Assembly: GCA_017506865.1 (NCBI GenBank)
Contig: JAFCMP010000513.1
Span: 620,001 to 684,000, forward strand
Reading direction: 5' to 3'
Source: Tribonema minus
Taxonomy: Eukaryota; Sar; Xanthophyceae; Tribonematales; Tribonemataceae
DNA: 64,000 nt
Shown: positions 12,701 to 21,625 of the stretch, piece by piece
How the letters are laid out: each line of letters starts with the position of its first letter
Numbering within the stretch: position 1 is the first letter of the stretch
The notes under the pieces: generated by a model
Database searches by the model: none
What the model saw: only the letters and a program-made list of their open reading frames with translations
What the model was told of the DNA's origin: nothing
Program-made: the position numbers and the translations under genes

Positions 12701-15700
12701 TGCACCACCTGCAGCGGGTCTTTTAGTGCAGCCACTGCAGGCACAACATGGACGTCAGACTTTGAAGTTACACTTGAACTTCAGTGTCAACTGCTGAGAT
12801 TGACTTGCCCTTGCAATGTTCGGCGCACACGTGTGCTGAGGCACTGACGGTGTTCACCCAGTGCAAGGAGCAACATGCACTTGAGCTGAGTTTTTGTACG
12901 GGTGACTGAAAGTGAAAGCTACACTTGAACTTGAAATGTACTGCTGAGTTGACTTGCCTGTCCGTTACATCGAGCGGCGCCAGTGTGCTGAGATACTGAC
13001 GGTATTCACCAACGCAAGGCGAGACATGCATTTCAGTTCAAGTTCAATGCAGGTGATCAGTTCTTTTCCTAACTTCAAGTGTGGATGATGAGTTGACTTG
13101 CCTGTCTGTGACATCGAGCGGCGCCAGCGTGCTGAGGCACTGGTGGTAGTCACCCATCAGGCAGTGCAGCCGTGACATGCCGATCAGGCCATAGTAGCCC
13201 ATCATCTGTGACATACATAGTAAAGTACACATGGGCACGAACAATTTTCAAGCTTTTGTCGTGAACACTACATAGTAGTGATTGACCATCGTCAGCGATG
13301 TAAGACATAGAACGAAGCAATGCATTTGAAATAGAAATAGCGTGTGACGATACTGATGATAGCAAAGGTTTCAAGAAACCCATGTATACTTCGAAGTGAA
13401 TAATGGTGTGACGATGATGATGATAGCGAAGCGACTCTGCAGGCTCAGGCGGCGACTGCACACGCCAACGGCGTCACTGCTGCCATTCGAGGGAAGGCGG
13501 CTACTGGCGAGTGGCAGACAATGGGTTACGTGCTCTCTGCGATTGTGCGGGGCGTGCCCCACAAATTCCATGAGTCCGTAAACGAGGCTTTGACAGGAAA
13601 ACGAAAGTCCAGGTGTACGGCAAGAGCCTTTTGACTAACCCTAACCCTAACCCAAAGACATGAATCACCACACGCTAGTGCGCAGCGGCAGCGCCAATGG
13701 CGTCATGTTTGCCAGACTGCGCGCGGGGGCAAGTGATGGCGCAGCAACTGTTGGGCTTGACACAATCGAGCCCTGACGCTATGTGCCAAGCGGCCCCTGG
13801 TGCAACTGCAATGGCGACTTGGCTAGTTCTCGCCAACAAACAAGAGATAACACCGCTTTGAGTCTACCTCCACAGGTTGGCAATGCAGTGTGGCACCGTT
13901 GCAGTTACAAGGCCTCGCACCTGGTGCAACTGCGATGGCAACTTAGCTGGTTCTTCCACAAACGGGAGATTGAACCACCTTGAATGTACAGCCACAGGTA
14001 AGCAACCCAGGGTGGCACATTGCAATTGAGAGTCCTCGCACCTGGTGCAATTGCGATGGCGACTTGGGGGCGGTTGCGCCTGTCCTTCGGGCTTCCATGA
14101 TGGCCCCAATGTTGCTCTTCGTGATGAGGCCGTGCAGGTACGAGACCACGTTCTGCACCGCCCACACATCCTGAATAACAAATGGGAAAATACCACAACA
14201 ATGAATAATCATTCATGAATTCCCATTTGACATTCATGATGACACCGTGCAGGTAGGAAATCACGGAAACGGATCAAAAGGTTTTAGAGCTCTAGGAAAT
14301 CACGTTCTGCACTGCCCACATGTCCTGAAATAACAGGAAAATATCACGATCAGCAATCATGACAGCATCATGCATTGGCCCTGGTCAGCGCGCACTCTGC
14401 TGCAATAACAGAGTGTGATGCGCGTTACACCCTTGTTTTTGCTTACCATTGCCTCCCGCGTCAGTGTTGCCATATGACCCACAAAGCATAACTGTCATTG
14501 GTGGAAGGCAGTCAATTTGAAGGCTAACCCCATCTTGTCACCTAGAGATCTACGAACTGTAGTTTCGTTTCCATAATTCTGTCGCAGCGCAGTTTTTGAC
14601 GCGGCGCGTGTGGTGTCGGTCTTAATAGGCTTTCCTTGCCGACCCATTTATTTCAAATTTGAACACCTGATTTCAAGTTAAAACACCGCATGGTGAACTT
14701 CAGGATTGTTACTCAGCAAGCAGGCCCCAGACATGGTGTCAGGAAGGGCCGCAATGAGCAGTTGTCCTCTGACAACAGTTCCGCATGGTGAACCTCAACA
14801 CTTGCCTGGTCGTCCTTCAACAGCTCGCGCTCACCGTCCGAGCGACATGATGACTTTTACAAGCATTTATTTCTACATCAAAGGGGGGGGGTCGCTCTCG
14901 TGTAGCTAATCCTCTTGACGTTCCTGTGCAATTAACTTCAACACTTGCCTGGTTGTTCTTCAACAGCTCGCGCTCGCCGTCCGAGCGGCTGTCCAGCTGG
15001 GTGCGGAACTGGCAGAAGCTCTGGAACTGTTGCGCAAGCATGGAAAGAGAGCCATGTTCCAGAATAAAAGTCTGCACACAGTATGCTGCTGATGCCGCAA
15101 ATGTCAACGCATGCGTCAGGGTGGAGGACAAACATCGAATCTCTGGACTGTTTTGAAAGTTCAAATAGCACGGAGAAGGGCAGTGTGCAGGGACAAGTTT
15201 GCAGAGAAGACAAGACCAGCAGTGAGGATGCTGCCGATGCTGCAAAGGCATGCGGCCATGACCACAAGCATGTACGAGAGAATGCAAGCAAGTAAAAGTG
15301 TGGCAAGCCTACACAAGGCTGAGGTCGCTCTGACCCTAACCCTAACCCTAACCCTAACCCTACCCCTGACCCTAACCCTAAACCTCGCTCAAACAGCGGA
15401 CGCACGTGTCAGTAACAAGATGTTGAATGCCAAGATGACGAAGTACATGGAGGCAGGTGGAGGTGATGCTAAAGTTAAGGCTGCGGCATCCGCAACCGCC
15501 ACTTGCCTGCTTTCACAACTCCAAAAAGACATGCGATGAGTCATGGCGCTAGCGCGCGTGTCAGTCAAAGGTGTTGAGCGATCAAAGCCAAGAACGACAC
15601 GCAACTCGCCTGCCGCTTTTTACCACTCCAACGCGATGTGTGATGCCTCATGGCACTGGCGGAGCGCACACTTAAAAACACAAGGCCGCCGCCGCTGATG

Positions 15701-18700
15701 AGCACTGCTGCCTTCTGACACTGTAGGATTAATTAGTTTTCAATAGAATTACTTGTTGCTTATTAGTTGTCAATTAGTCACTTGCCTGGTAGACAAACTC
15801 GTTGATGATGTCAAAGGCCCACGTGGAGGTGATGATGAAGTCCGTGTCACGGCACTCCAGCAGCACGTCAAACAGCCTGGCAGCGAGAGTAAGCAGCATT
15901 GCTCAGCACATCATGTAGCAGCATTGCGCAAAGCCTTATGATATGTAGGCTACACACGTACAATCTTCTGCCACGTACATCGTACTGAAGTGCATGTTCA
16001 ATCTAGTTGCAGGCAGGACGTCAAACGGCCTGGCGGACGGGGCACGCAGCATTGCTCAGCAAGGTTTGCATTTGCGTCTTTGCGTCAAAGTTTGATGCCG
16101 TCTTCTGAGCGGCACGTCAAGGAGCCTGGCAGCATGAGCAAGCAGCATTGCGATGCAGCGCTCGTTTACCCATTTGAATGTCTGGTTTTCAAACAAGCTG
16201 CGCGTCATGAAGCCAGGCGGACACACCAGGCAGACTTACTCAGTGCCTCCTTTCATACGCTTGCAATGCAATGATGTATTTGGAGCGGCACGTCATAAGC
16301 AGCACCGCTCAACAAACCTCATCACGGGCCGGGGCTCTTCACTTGCTTTTGCACTACTCGTGGCCAATGACTGCAGCAGCGGCGACCACGGTTATTGGTG
16401 GTGGAAGGCACTTGCGGCTGACCATCCCTTGTCGCCTAGAGCTCTACGATCTTTTGATTCGTTTTTCGTTCAGAAAAGCATTGTTTGTGAGTAGGGTTGC
16501 CAAAACCGTACCTTTTTTACAAATATACTCCGTAAATCGTACCATAATTTGACCGTAAACTCCTGCCTATTGAGGTTTTGGAGAACTTCGATGCCGTTTT
16601 TGCGTCTGGCACAGTAAGCCCGAAGATAAACCTCAGGGCACCCGAAGCTGTGGTCAACATCAGCATGGTTTACGCTACAAATACCGTTGACCGTATTTTT
16701 TCAATAATACCGTTTTGGGAACCCTATTTGTGAGGCGTGCACGCTGCAACCGGGCGCACGGCTTTTTTACACGACACCGTTGAGAATGACTGTGCGTGCA
16801 CTGCCAACCCCCGCCCTGCACTGATGCTGACGGGGCTGACAAAATGCACTTCAGCACTAACGGAATAGTGCTGCAAGTGTGTTGAGAACTCAACCATCAA
16901 GTAGTGAAGAAATGAATGAAGTTCAGAAGTACCTTGGATGCTCGAGCATCCAAATCTAATGCTGATAATTCATTGACGACAATCCCTCACCCGCAATTCG
17001 AACCTTCACATGTCAAGTACAGTAGTGAACACAGGAACAGGTTGAGGTACTTTTGGTTGTTAGAGTATAAGGATTTGTTGATGAGAATTTCTCACCTGCA
17101 GTAGTTGGCCCACGCCTCAAAGCGGTCGTGGATGGTGATCTTGAGGTGCACATTCATGTGGCGCAACCGCATCTCGCTGCAAGAGTAAGGGTACAAGTCA
17201 AGACTCGGATTGAGACTCTAGTGTGATAACGAGCTCGAGACAATGCCAGCCACGCACTCCTATGGCGAGAATGAACCATACACCACATCACATGCAACCT
17301 TTATGATCACAACGCAACTATGATCATTCATGTGGCGCAACCGCATCTCGCTGCAGAACCATGAGTACAAGTCAAGACTCGGATTGAGACTCTAGTGTGA
17401 TCATGAGCTCGAGTCAAAATGCCAGCTGCGCATGCCCTTGCTGAGCATCCACACACTCGCCACATCACATGCAACCTTTGTGATCACAACACGACTGCGC
17501 TCATTCATGTGGCGCAAGCGCATCTTGCTGCGGTGCCGTGCACGACCAAACACGACTCTGAGCAAGACTCAAACTTGAGAGTGGGCTCCAGGTGGTACAT
17601 GCGCATGACGTATCGCGCACTTGCAGGACACGTCAAAAACGAAGAAAAGAAACACTCCCACATAGTAAATGCAGCTCCCTGCGGTGTCCTAACCCTAACC
17701 CTAACTCTAATGCTCACCCTTCATGCTGCCTACACTCTTCGAAGCATGCACACCATAGTACATTGCAGGTCCTGTCAAACAGCCGCTTTGCATAATGATG
17801 GAAGAAAGGATGATGGACGATGCCAGCCTTAAAAGTGTGAGTGCAAAATTGCCCCCGGGTAATGTGCACACTGGAAGCATATTGAAGTTCACCTGTCGAA
17901 CTGAAAGAAGATCTGATCGTCACCTCTAGAGGTGCGGTGCAAATTTGCGCCGCGTACTGTGTAGTGATATAATGGCATATTTAAGTTGAAGTTCACATGT
18001 GGAACTGAGATAAGAAGTAATCGTCGCCACTAATTAGAGGTGTTGTGCAAATTTGCACCGCATGTTGTGCACACTAGAAGCATACTCGAGTTCACCTGTA
18101 GAACTGCAGGAAGATCTGATCCTCGCCGCATTGGTTTGAGATGACATCCGCAGCAGGCCAAGGGCCGATCTTGTAGTAGTCATCGCTGCAAGCGGTCGAC
18201 ATCCAATCCAGAGACAGAAGTGGAGAAGAGCAGCCAATCAGAAGCCGGCAAATAAACGGCATGAGGCTCGCAGCAGCAGCGGGCGCAGGGCGATGCAATG
18301 TAGAATATTCACAAATACAAGCCGCAATTGACCGAAAAAAGGCCAGCAGACATCTCTGATGTCACTAGGGTAGTTCAGATGTACTGAGAGTGTACACTGC
18401 GCATCCTGGCTGTACTGCCATGTGTACTGTCAGTGGACGGCCCTGTAGCCATGGTGCACTGGCACGCCAACATTCACGACGCTTGAACCGTCTGTGTATC
18501 TGTGGAAAGTAAGCCGCTACGTCCACAACACTGTGCGAGCATCATCACCGCCTGTTGAGCATCGCCAACACCTTCTGAGCATCACCAACGCCGCCAGCTT
18601 CTGAGCATCACCACTACTGTCTGAGCATCACCAAAACTGTCTGATGAGCATCACCAACACTCACACCGTGTAAGCATCACCAACATCTGCTGAGCATCAA

Positions 18701-21359
18701 TGACCTCTGCCCGTGCCCACATACTGCAAGTCCCTGCTGAGCATCACCAATACTGCCTGAGCATCACCAACACAAACAATGTATGAGCATCACAGACACG
18801 TTCTGGCCTCCACCCGTGCCCACAAACTGCAAGTCTCTGCCCGACTGGCGTTGCGCTAGTCAGTTCTGCGCGCGTGAGCAGCTCAGTAAACTCTATACAG
18901 CTGCCCACATCAAGACTGGCGTATTAGAGTTACGGCATAAGGCTATTTTACATGAACCCTGAACCCTAGACCCAAGGTTTTCTGCCGCAGCGCAGTAAAC
19001 TCAGCACACCTGCCCACATCTACTGAGTGCAAGACTGGCATGTTAGAGTTACGGTATAAGGCTCGAACGCTAAAAAGCTTGCACACAGAAGTCTTTTTGC
19101 CTACTGTGGATATGGTGGCACTGTTTGACTCGTGGCAAATGACTGCAGCAGCGGCGACCGCGGAAATTGGTGGAAGGCACTTGCAGCTAACCATCCCTTT
19201 TCACCACAGCTGTACGATCTTTTGATTCGTTTTTCATAAGGCTATTGTACCCGAACCCTGAACCCTAGTCCCAAGGTTTCTGCCAAATGCAAGGTTCTGC
19301 TGTGACTTCAGCATATAGAAGTATAATGTCTATACAAACATACAGGAGTGCCCGCCATTGTCCGCCGGTGCACGGTGGTTGACATTTTGCTGTTTGCAGT
19401 TGCCGAGAAGCCCGGGCCAGAGCGTGCTGCTTGAGTCAGGACTTGTCTGACTGTGTGACAATCTGCAGTTGGCGAGTATGTCTAAGCTGATCCAAAATCA
19501 ACTGCCATCAGCACTCTTCTGGCAGATGGCTTGCCAATGAAGACAAACAGCTCTGTCGCTGATATGAGGCTGTAACTGAGCGCTGCTGCATGAGCATCAG
19601 CACAGTGCTCAGTTAGCCCCAACCCTAGGCCTCCACAAACTTGGGGCGCCTTCCCCAAGCCTGCACGGATGCAGTGCCTCCACGTTTTGAGCATTGTGTT
19701 ATATGCAGCAGATGTCCAGTCGGTCGACACGACAACTGAACGGGGTATCGTGCTCTACTTAGAAGCAGACCCGAGTGATGACCTCACCATGCTCCTGCGT
19801 TGCAGAAAACGCAGGCCCTCCCTTTCCCCTTTGCACATGCCAGGGCCCGCGTGCATGCGCTATGTACAGATGCCCATAAGCATCCGCAAAAACAGCCTAC
19901 TGCGATCCGTTGCACAAAAACCATGGTCAGCTCTCTCTGCACAGTCAGCTCTGCAGCGGCCCCCTCCCCAGATTTGAAGTTCAACACCTGAGCTTTCTGA
20001 AGTGTCCGCGATTTACAAGTTCAAGAGCATTTGAAGTTCAGCAGGTGTGTGGAGCGTCACAGTGTGAGGGTTGATACCTCAACTCCCTGAAGGTGACAGT
20101 GTATAGCGTCTCCAGCTCCTCCAGCTTTCCGCCAGCTTTCCAAGTTCAAGAGCACGTGAAGATCAACAGTGTGTGGTGCGTCACAGAGTGAGGTTTGTAC
20201 CTCAACTTCCTGAAGGTGACAGTGTACAGCGTCTCCAGCTCCTCCAGCTGCAGGCTCCGCCGCATCGCATCGTGGAGGTCAAAGACAAAGTCCTTCACCG
20301 CGCTGACCTGTGCCCAGCCATGGCAGCAACGAATGACAACAGACATGATGATCATGAGCGCTACCAGTGTAGTCAGACGCAAATGGACAGTTTTGCTGGT
20401 GCAAATAATGTGTACTCCGTGAGCAATATGTTTGCACCAACACAAAGTCCTGCACCGCGCTGACCTGTGCTCAGCCATGGCAGCAACGCGCCATGACAGC
20501 AGCTTTGATGAGCGATGCCATTATGGTCCAACAGAGGAGATGGTGTGGTGCAAACAATGCGTGCGCGGTCATGGATATGTTTGCATGTGGAAACCTGACA
20601 AGTGAGCGTCCAGCCGAGAACATACATCTTCAACTCTGCACTTCAACTATTCAACGGGCACCAGCTGTTTTCAGCAAGCCACAGAGCAAGGCATTATGCG
20701 TCGAGTGATGCGTAGGCACAGTTGCGGCAGGCTTGACGCTTGACAAGCCAATGTGTACGAGCGTACATACATACCCCAATGGCATGCATCATGAACTACG
20801 AAGTCATGATGCGAGAGCTTCACTCCAAAGCAAGTGGAACAGATTGCTGCCTTCGCATTCAACAGCATCACCAGCTGCTGCATGCTTGTTGCACAGCATG
20901 TTCATGTTCCTGGCAGAGCACAAGTACCATCGATTGCATGTCGCTGTCCAAGGCCAGAATCAATGGCACAAATAACTCAATGAGGCCATTCGTGCATCAC
21001 GCCATAATGACAGACAATGCCCAGCAGGGGTATAGAACCCACATAGCCACCATGTGCAGGCTGTGAATGCTACGTGGGTAGATCCAGATTGCATCACATG
21101 TTTCGCAAGCCAGAGCACTCACCACGTCAAAATCCAGCGGCTTCTCCTCCCTCCCATCCATGTCATCGCTGCCAGCGCCCCAGGCAGCAGCAACACAAGC
21201 GATGCACACACCAAGAGCAACTCAGATCGAATGACATGACTGCACGGTAACTTGGTGCTTTATCAGCGCATCGGTGCTTCACATGCAAAGCGTTGCCAAG
21301 CGATGAACAGCAACACAGTCGACTCACCCATAGCGGTCGTCATAGCCGTAGTCCCCCAT
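3710..21359 (-). CDS. EIF3L: Eukaryotic translation initiation factor 3 subunit L
   Basis: A non-core subunit of the eIF3 complex, which recruits the 40S ribosome to mRNA in the cytosol. Seventeen phase-compatible exons (minus strand, 5' to 3'): 21359-21328, 21168-21123, 20307-20201, 18185-18096, 17176-17096, 15876-15786, 15026-14949, 14170-14042, 13205-13102, 11878-11780, 10710-10614, 9914-9846, 8103-8039, 6873-6777, 5955-5797, 5288-5241, 3808-3710. They sum to 496 codons plus stop; animal eIF3L is about 560. Diagnostic peptides in family order: KIGPWPAADVIS, FQSFCQFRTQL, GYYGLIGMSRLHCLMGDY, LSFLMLKRYRDAA, MCLLAIASFLAPGP, DLFQMGCPKF, RSYLKLYATISIAKMARF, KRYEKYFIAQ. The ATG at 21359 has a good context (GCCACGATGG). 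Three of 16 introns use GC donors. The last exon is the least certain: it may read to TAA at 3710 or splice on, and a short exon between 5241 and 3808 may be missing. Confidence 0.9.
4400..4470. repeat. Interstitial telomere-like CCCTAA tract
   Basis: Degenerate repeats of CCTAACCCTAACC type inside the intron between eIF3L exons 5797 and 5288. One of more than twenty such tracts in the window, in both orientations. Confidence 0.85.
4499..4804 (+). other. Antisense open frame in an eIF3L intron (unrecognised)
   Basis: A plus-strand frame of about 100 codons with a helical, Gln/His/Lys-rich composition (VVELQRQSLRHHIAAVQEAQ, then LEELLHKHRNKHSMLHKN). It lies inside an eIF3L intron, has no ATG at its left edge, and ends with a TGA at 4802. 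It could be a relic of an inserted gene or chance. No family recognised; listed because its composition is more protein-like than nearby frames. Confidence 0.25.
6849..7055 (-). repeat. Junction repeat: eIF3L exon acceptor edge, 3 copies
   Basis: The start of the exon encoding DLFQMGCPKF, with its acceptor, occurs at 6849-6877 (the real junction) and again at 6931-6962 and 7019-7054. Shared core: GGGGCACCCCATCTGG followed by ACAGGTCCCTGCGT. The extra copies sit in the intron and carry intact AG acceptors. Confidence 0.9.
7757..8103 (-). repeat. Junction repeat: eIF3L exon 8103-8039 donor edge, 3 copies
   Basis: The donor end of this exon is at 8020-8090. Two diverged copies of the same stretch start at 7759 and 7896 (core TGAGCACTGGGG, then CTCAC and ATTGTCGCCGCC). 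Period about 124-137 bp. Confidence 0.85.
8669..8905. repeat. Interstitial telomere-like block, both orientations
   Basis: Head-to-head runs of TTAGGG-like and CCCTAA-like units, heavily degenerate, inside an eIF3L intron. The switch of orientation around 8720-8760 makes it an inverted array rather than a simple end fragment. Confidence 0.85.
8990..9150. repeat. Direct duplication inside an eIF3L intron
   Basis: GAGCTGACGCGTGGACAGAG followed by GGTCAGCA occurs at about 8986 and again at about 9107, separated by related sequence. A tandem duplication of roughly 120 bp with no exon content seen. Confidence 0.8.
11885..12150. repeat. Four-unit tandem array next to eIF3L exon 11878-11780
   Basis: Four degenerate units of about 70-78 bp, starting near 11913, 11990, 12060 and 12128, share GTCAGTGCACAGC, ACATGACGTGAGCG and ACAAGAGAGGACA. 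The array abuts the acceptor of the exon encoding LFGSNMHAYVSLYMHMG. Confidence 0.85.
12455..12525. repeat. Interstitial telomere-like block, inverted
   Basis: TTAGGG units followed directly by CCCTAA units around 12484-12495, so a head-to-head junction of two telomere-like tracts, in an eIF3L intron. Confidence 0.85.
12793..13205 (-). repeat. Junction repeat: eIF3L exon 13205-13102 donor edge, 3 copies
   Basis: The exon 3' end with its GC donor is at 13094-13170. Diverged copies lie at about 12949-13026 and 12793-12872, each keeping TTGACTTGCC at the donor and GTGCTGAG-ACTG-CGG inside the exon part. Confidence 0.88.
13793..14335 (-). repeat. Junction repeats on both sides of eIF3L exon 14170-14042
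   Basis: Donor side: the real edge at 14036-14070 is copied at about 13914-13950 and 13795-13830 (CTGGTGCAACTGCGATGG core). Acceptor side: the real edge near 14130-14175 is copied around 14229-14260 and 14294-14335 (TTCTGCAC-GCCCACATGTCCTGA). The same exon thus seeded copies in both flanking introns. Confidence 0.85.
14497..14574. repeat. Fragment of the GGTGGAAGGCA dispersed family
   Basis: Matches the middle and right end of the family seen complete at 19064-19235: ATTGGTGGAAGGCA, CTTGTCACCTAGAG, then TTTCGTTTCCAT. Confidence 0.6.
14790..15026 (-). repeat. Junction repeat: eIF3L exon 15026-14949 donor edge, 2 copies
   Basis: The exon end with its GC donor (CACTTGCCTGGTTG on the plus strand) is repeated at about 14795-14852, including CAACAGCTCGCGCTC and CCGTCCGAGCG. 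Confidence 0.88.
15325..15390. repeat. Interstitial telomere-like CCCTAA tract
   Basis: About eight CCCTAA-type units, near-perfect at the left, in an eIF3L intron. Confidence 0.9.
15855..16312 (-). repeat. Junction repeat: eIF3L exon 15876-15786 acceptor edge, 4 copies
   Basis: The acceptor side is at 15859-15905. Diverged copies lie at about 16010-16060, 16112-16155 and 16282-16312. Shared core: AGCACGTCAAACAGCCTGGC then AAGCAGCATTGC. Confidence 0.85.
16350..16473. repeat. Member of the GGTGGAAGGCA dispersed family
   Basis: Contains ACTCGTGGCCAATGACTGC, GGTGGAAGGCACTTGCGGCT and CTACGATCTTTTGATTCG; truncated at its left end compared with 19064-19235. Confidence 0.75.
16484..16734. mobile_element. 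hAT-type MITE, copy 1 (element 16492-16726)
   Basis: A 235-bp element starting TAGGGTTGCCAAAACCGTA and ending TACCGTTTTGGGAACCCTA, which are terminal inverted repeats with one or two mismatches. It is flanked by a perfect 8-bp target duplication TTTGTGAG at 16484-16491 and 16727-16734. Eight-bp duplications and a YAGGG-type terminus fit the hAT superfamily. No coding capacity, so non-autonomous. A near-identical second copy is at 22706. Confidence 0.93.
17150..17535 (-). repeat. Junction repeat: eIF3L exon 17176-17096 acceptor edge, 3 copies
   Basis: ATTCATGTGGCGCAACCGCA with TCTCGCTGC occurs at 17152 (the real acceptor), at 17328 and, diverged, at 17503. The long flanks (GTACAAGTCAAGACTCGGAT and onward) are also shared, giving a period of about 175 bp. 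Confidence 0.9.
17830..18185 (-). repeat. Junction repeat: eIF3L exon 18185-18096 donor edge, 3 copies
   Basis: The real donor edge (TTCACCTGTAGAACTGCAGG) at 18091-18125 is preceded by two diverged copies at about 17884-17920 and 17990-18025. Shared intron sequence TGCAAATTTGCGCCGC-type lies upstream of each. Confidence 0.85.
18535..18800. repeat. Minisatellite of TGAGCATCACCAAC units
   Basis: About ten units of TGAGCATCACCAAC with variable spacers of 3 to 60 bp, in the intron between eIF3L exons 20201 and 18185. Spacing is irregular. Confidence 0.85.
19056..19243. mobile_element. Short inserted element with 8-bp target duplication
   Basis: A 172-bp element (19064-19235) flanked by ATAAGGCT at 19056-19063 and 19236-19243. 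Its ends are weakly inverted (CGAACGCTAAAAAG against CGAATCAAAAG). A tandem copy of the surrounding sequence at about 18922-18990 has a single ATAAGGCT-like site and no element, so it shows the empty site. Related copies: 29979-30152, 49121-49284, and fragments at 14497, 16350, 30950 and 51900. Confidence 0.85.
20076..20478 (-). repeat. Junction repeats on both sides of eIF3L exon 20307-20201
   Basis: Donor side: CTGAAGGTGACAGTGTA with GCGTCTCCAGCTCCTCCAGC is at 20209 (exon) and at 20086. Acceptor side: ACCGCGCTGACCTGTGC with CAGCCATGGCAGCAACG is at 20295 and again at 20453, with an intact acceptor. Confidence 0.9.
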
Positions 21360-21625
21360 CGTGGCGCCCGACCAACACTGCAGCAAACACACATACAGAG
21401 TTAGTGATATTTGTCCCTGCAACCGCAGTGCTGACAACTGCTCGTGCCAGCGGTTGAGGCAGCAAATATTCGAAGTCACTTACCTTGTCTGGCACACGGT
21501 GGGATGCACGGAAACCTATTGGCAAGGCTCAAACTTCACGTCCGCCCATTTCATCAGGGTAGGTATGAAGAGTGTGGGAAAAAAAAAAACGGGTGAGGTT
21601 TGAGAGGGAGATCCGCGCGGAGGCC
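21360..21625. promoter_or_regulatory. Bidirectional promoter region, eIF3L / lectin
   Basis: The two start codons face away from each other across 266 bp, so both promoters and 5' UTRs must lie here unless there are upstream non-coding exons. No TATA box or other motif was recognised; the sequence is moderately GC-rich with a short A-run at 21580-21590. Confidence 0.6.
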
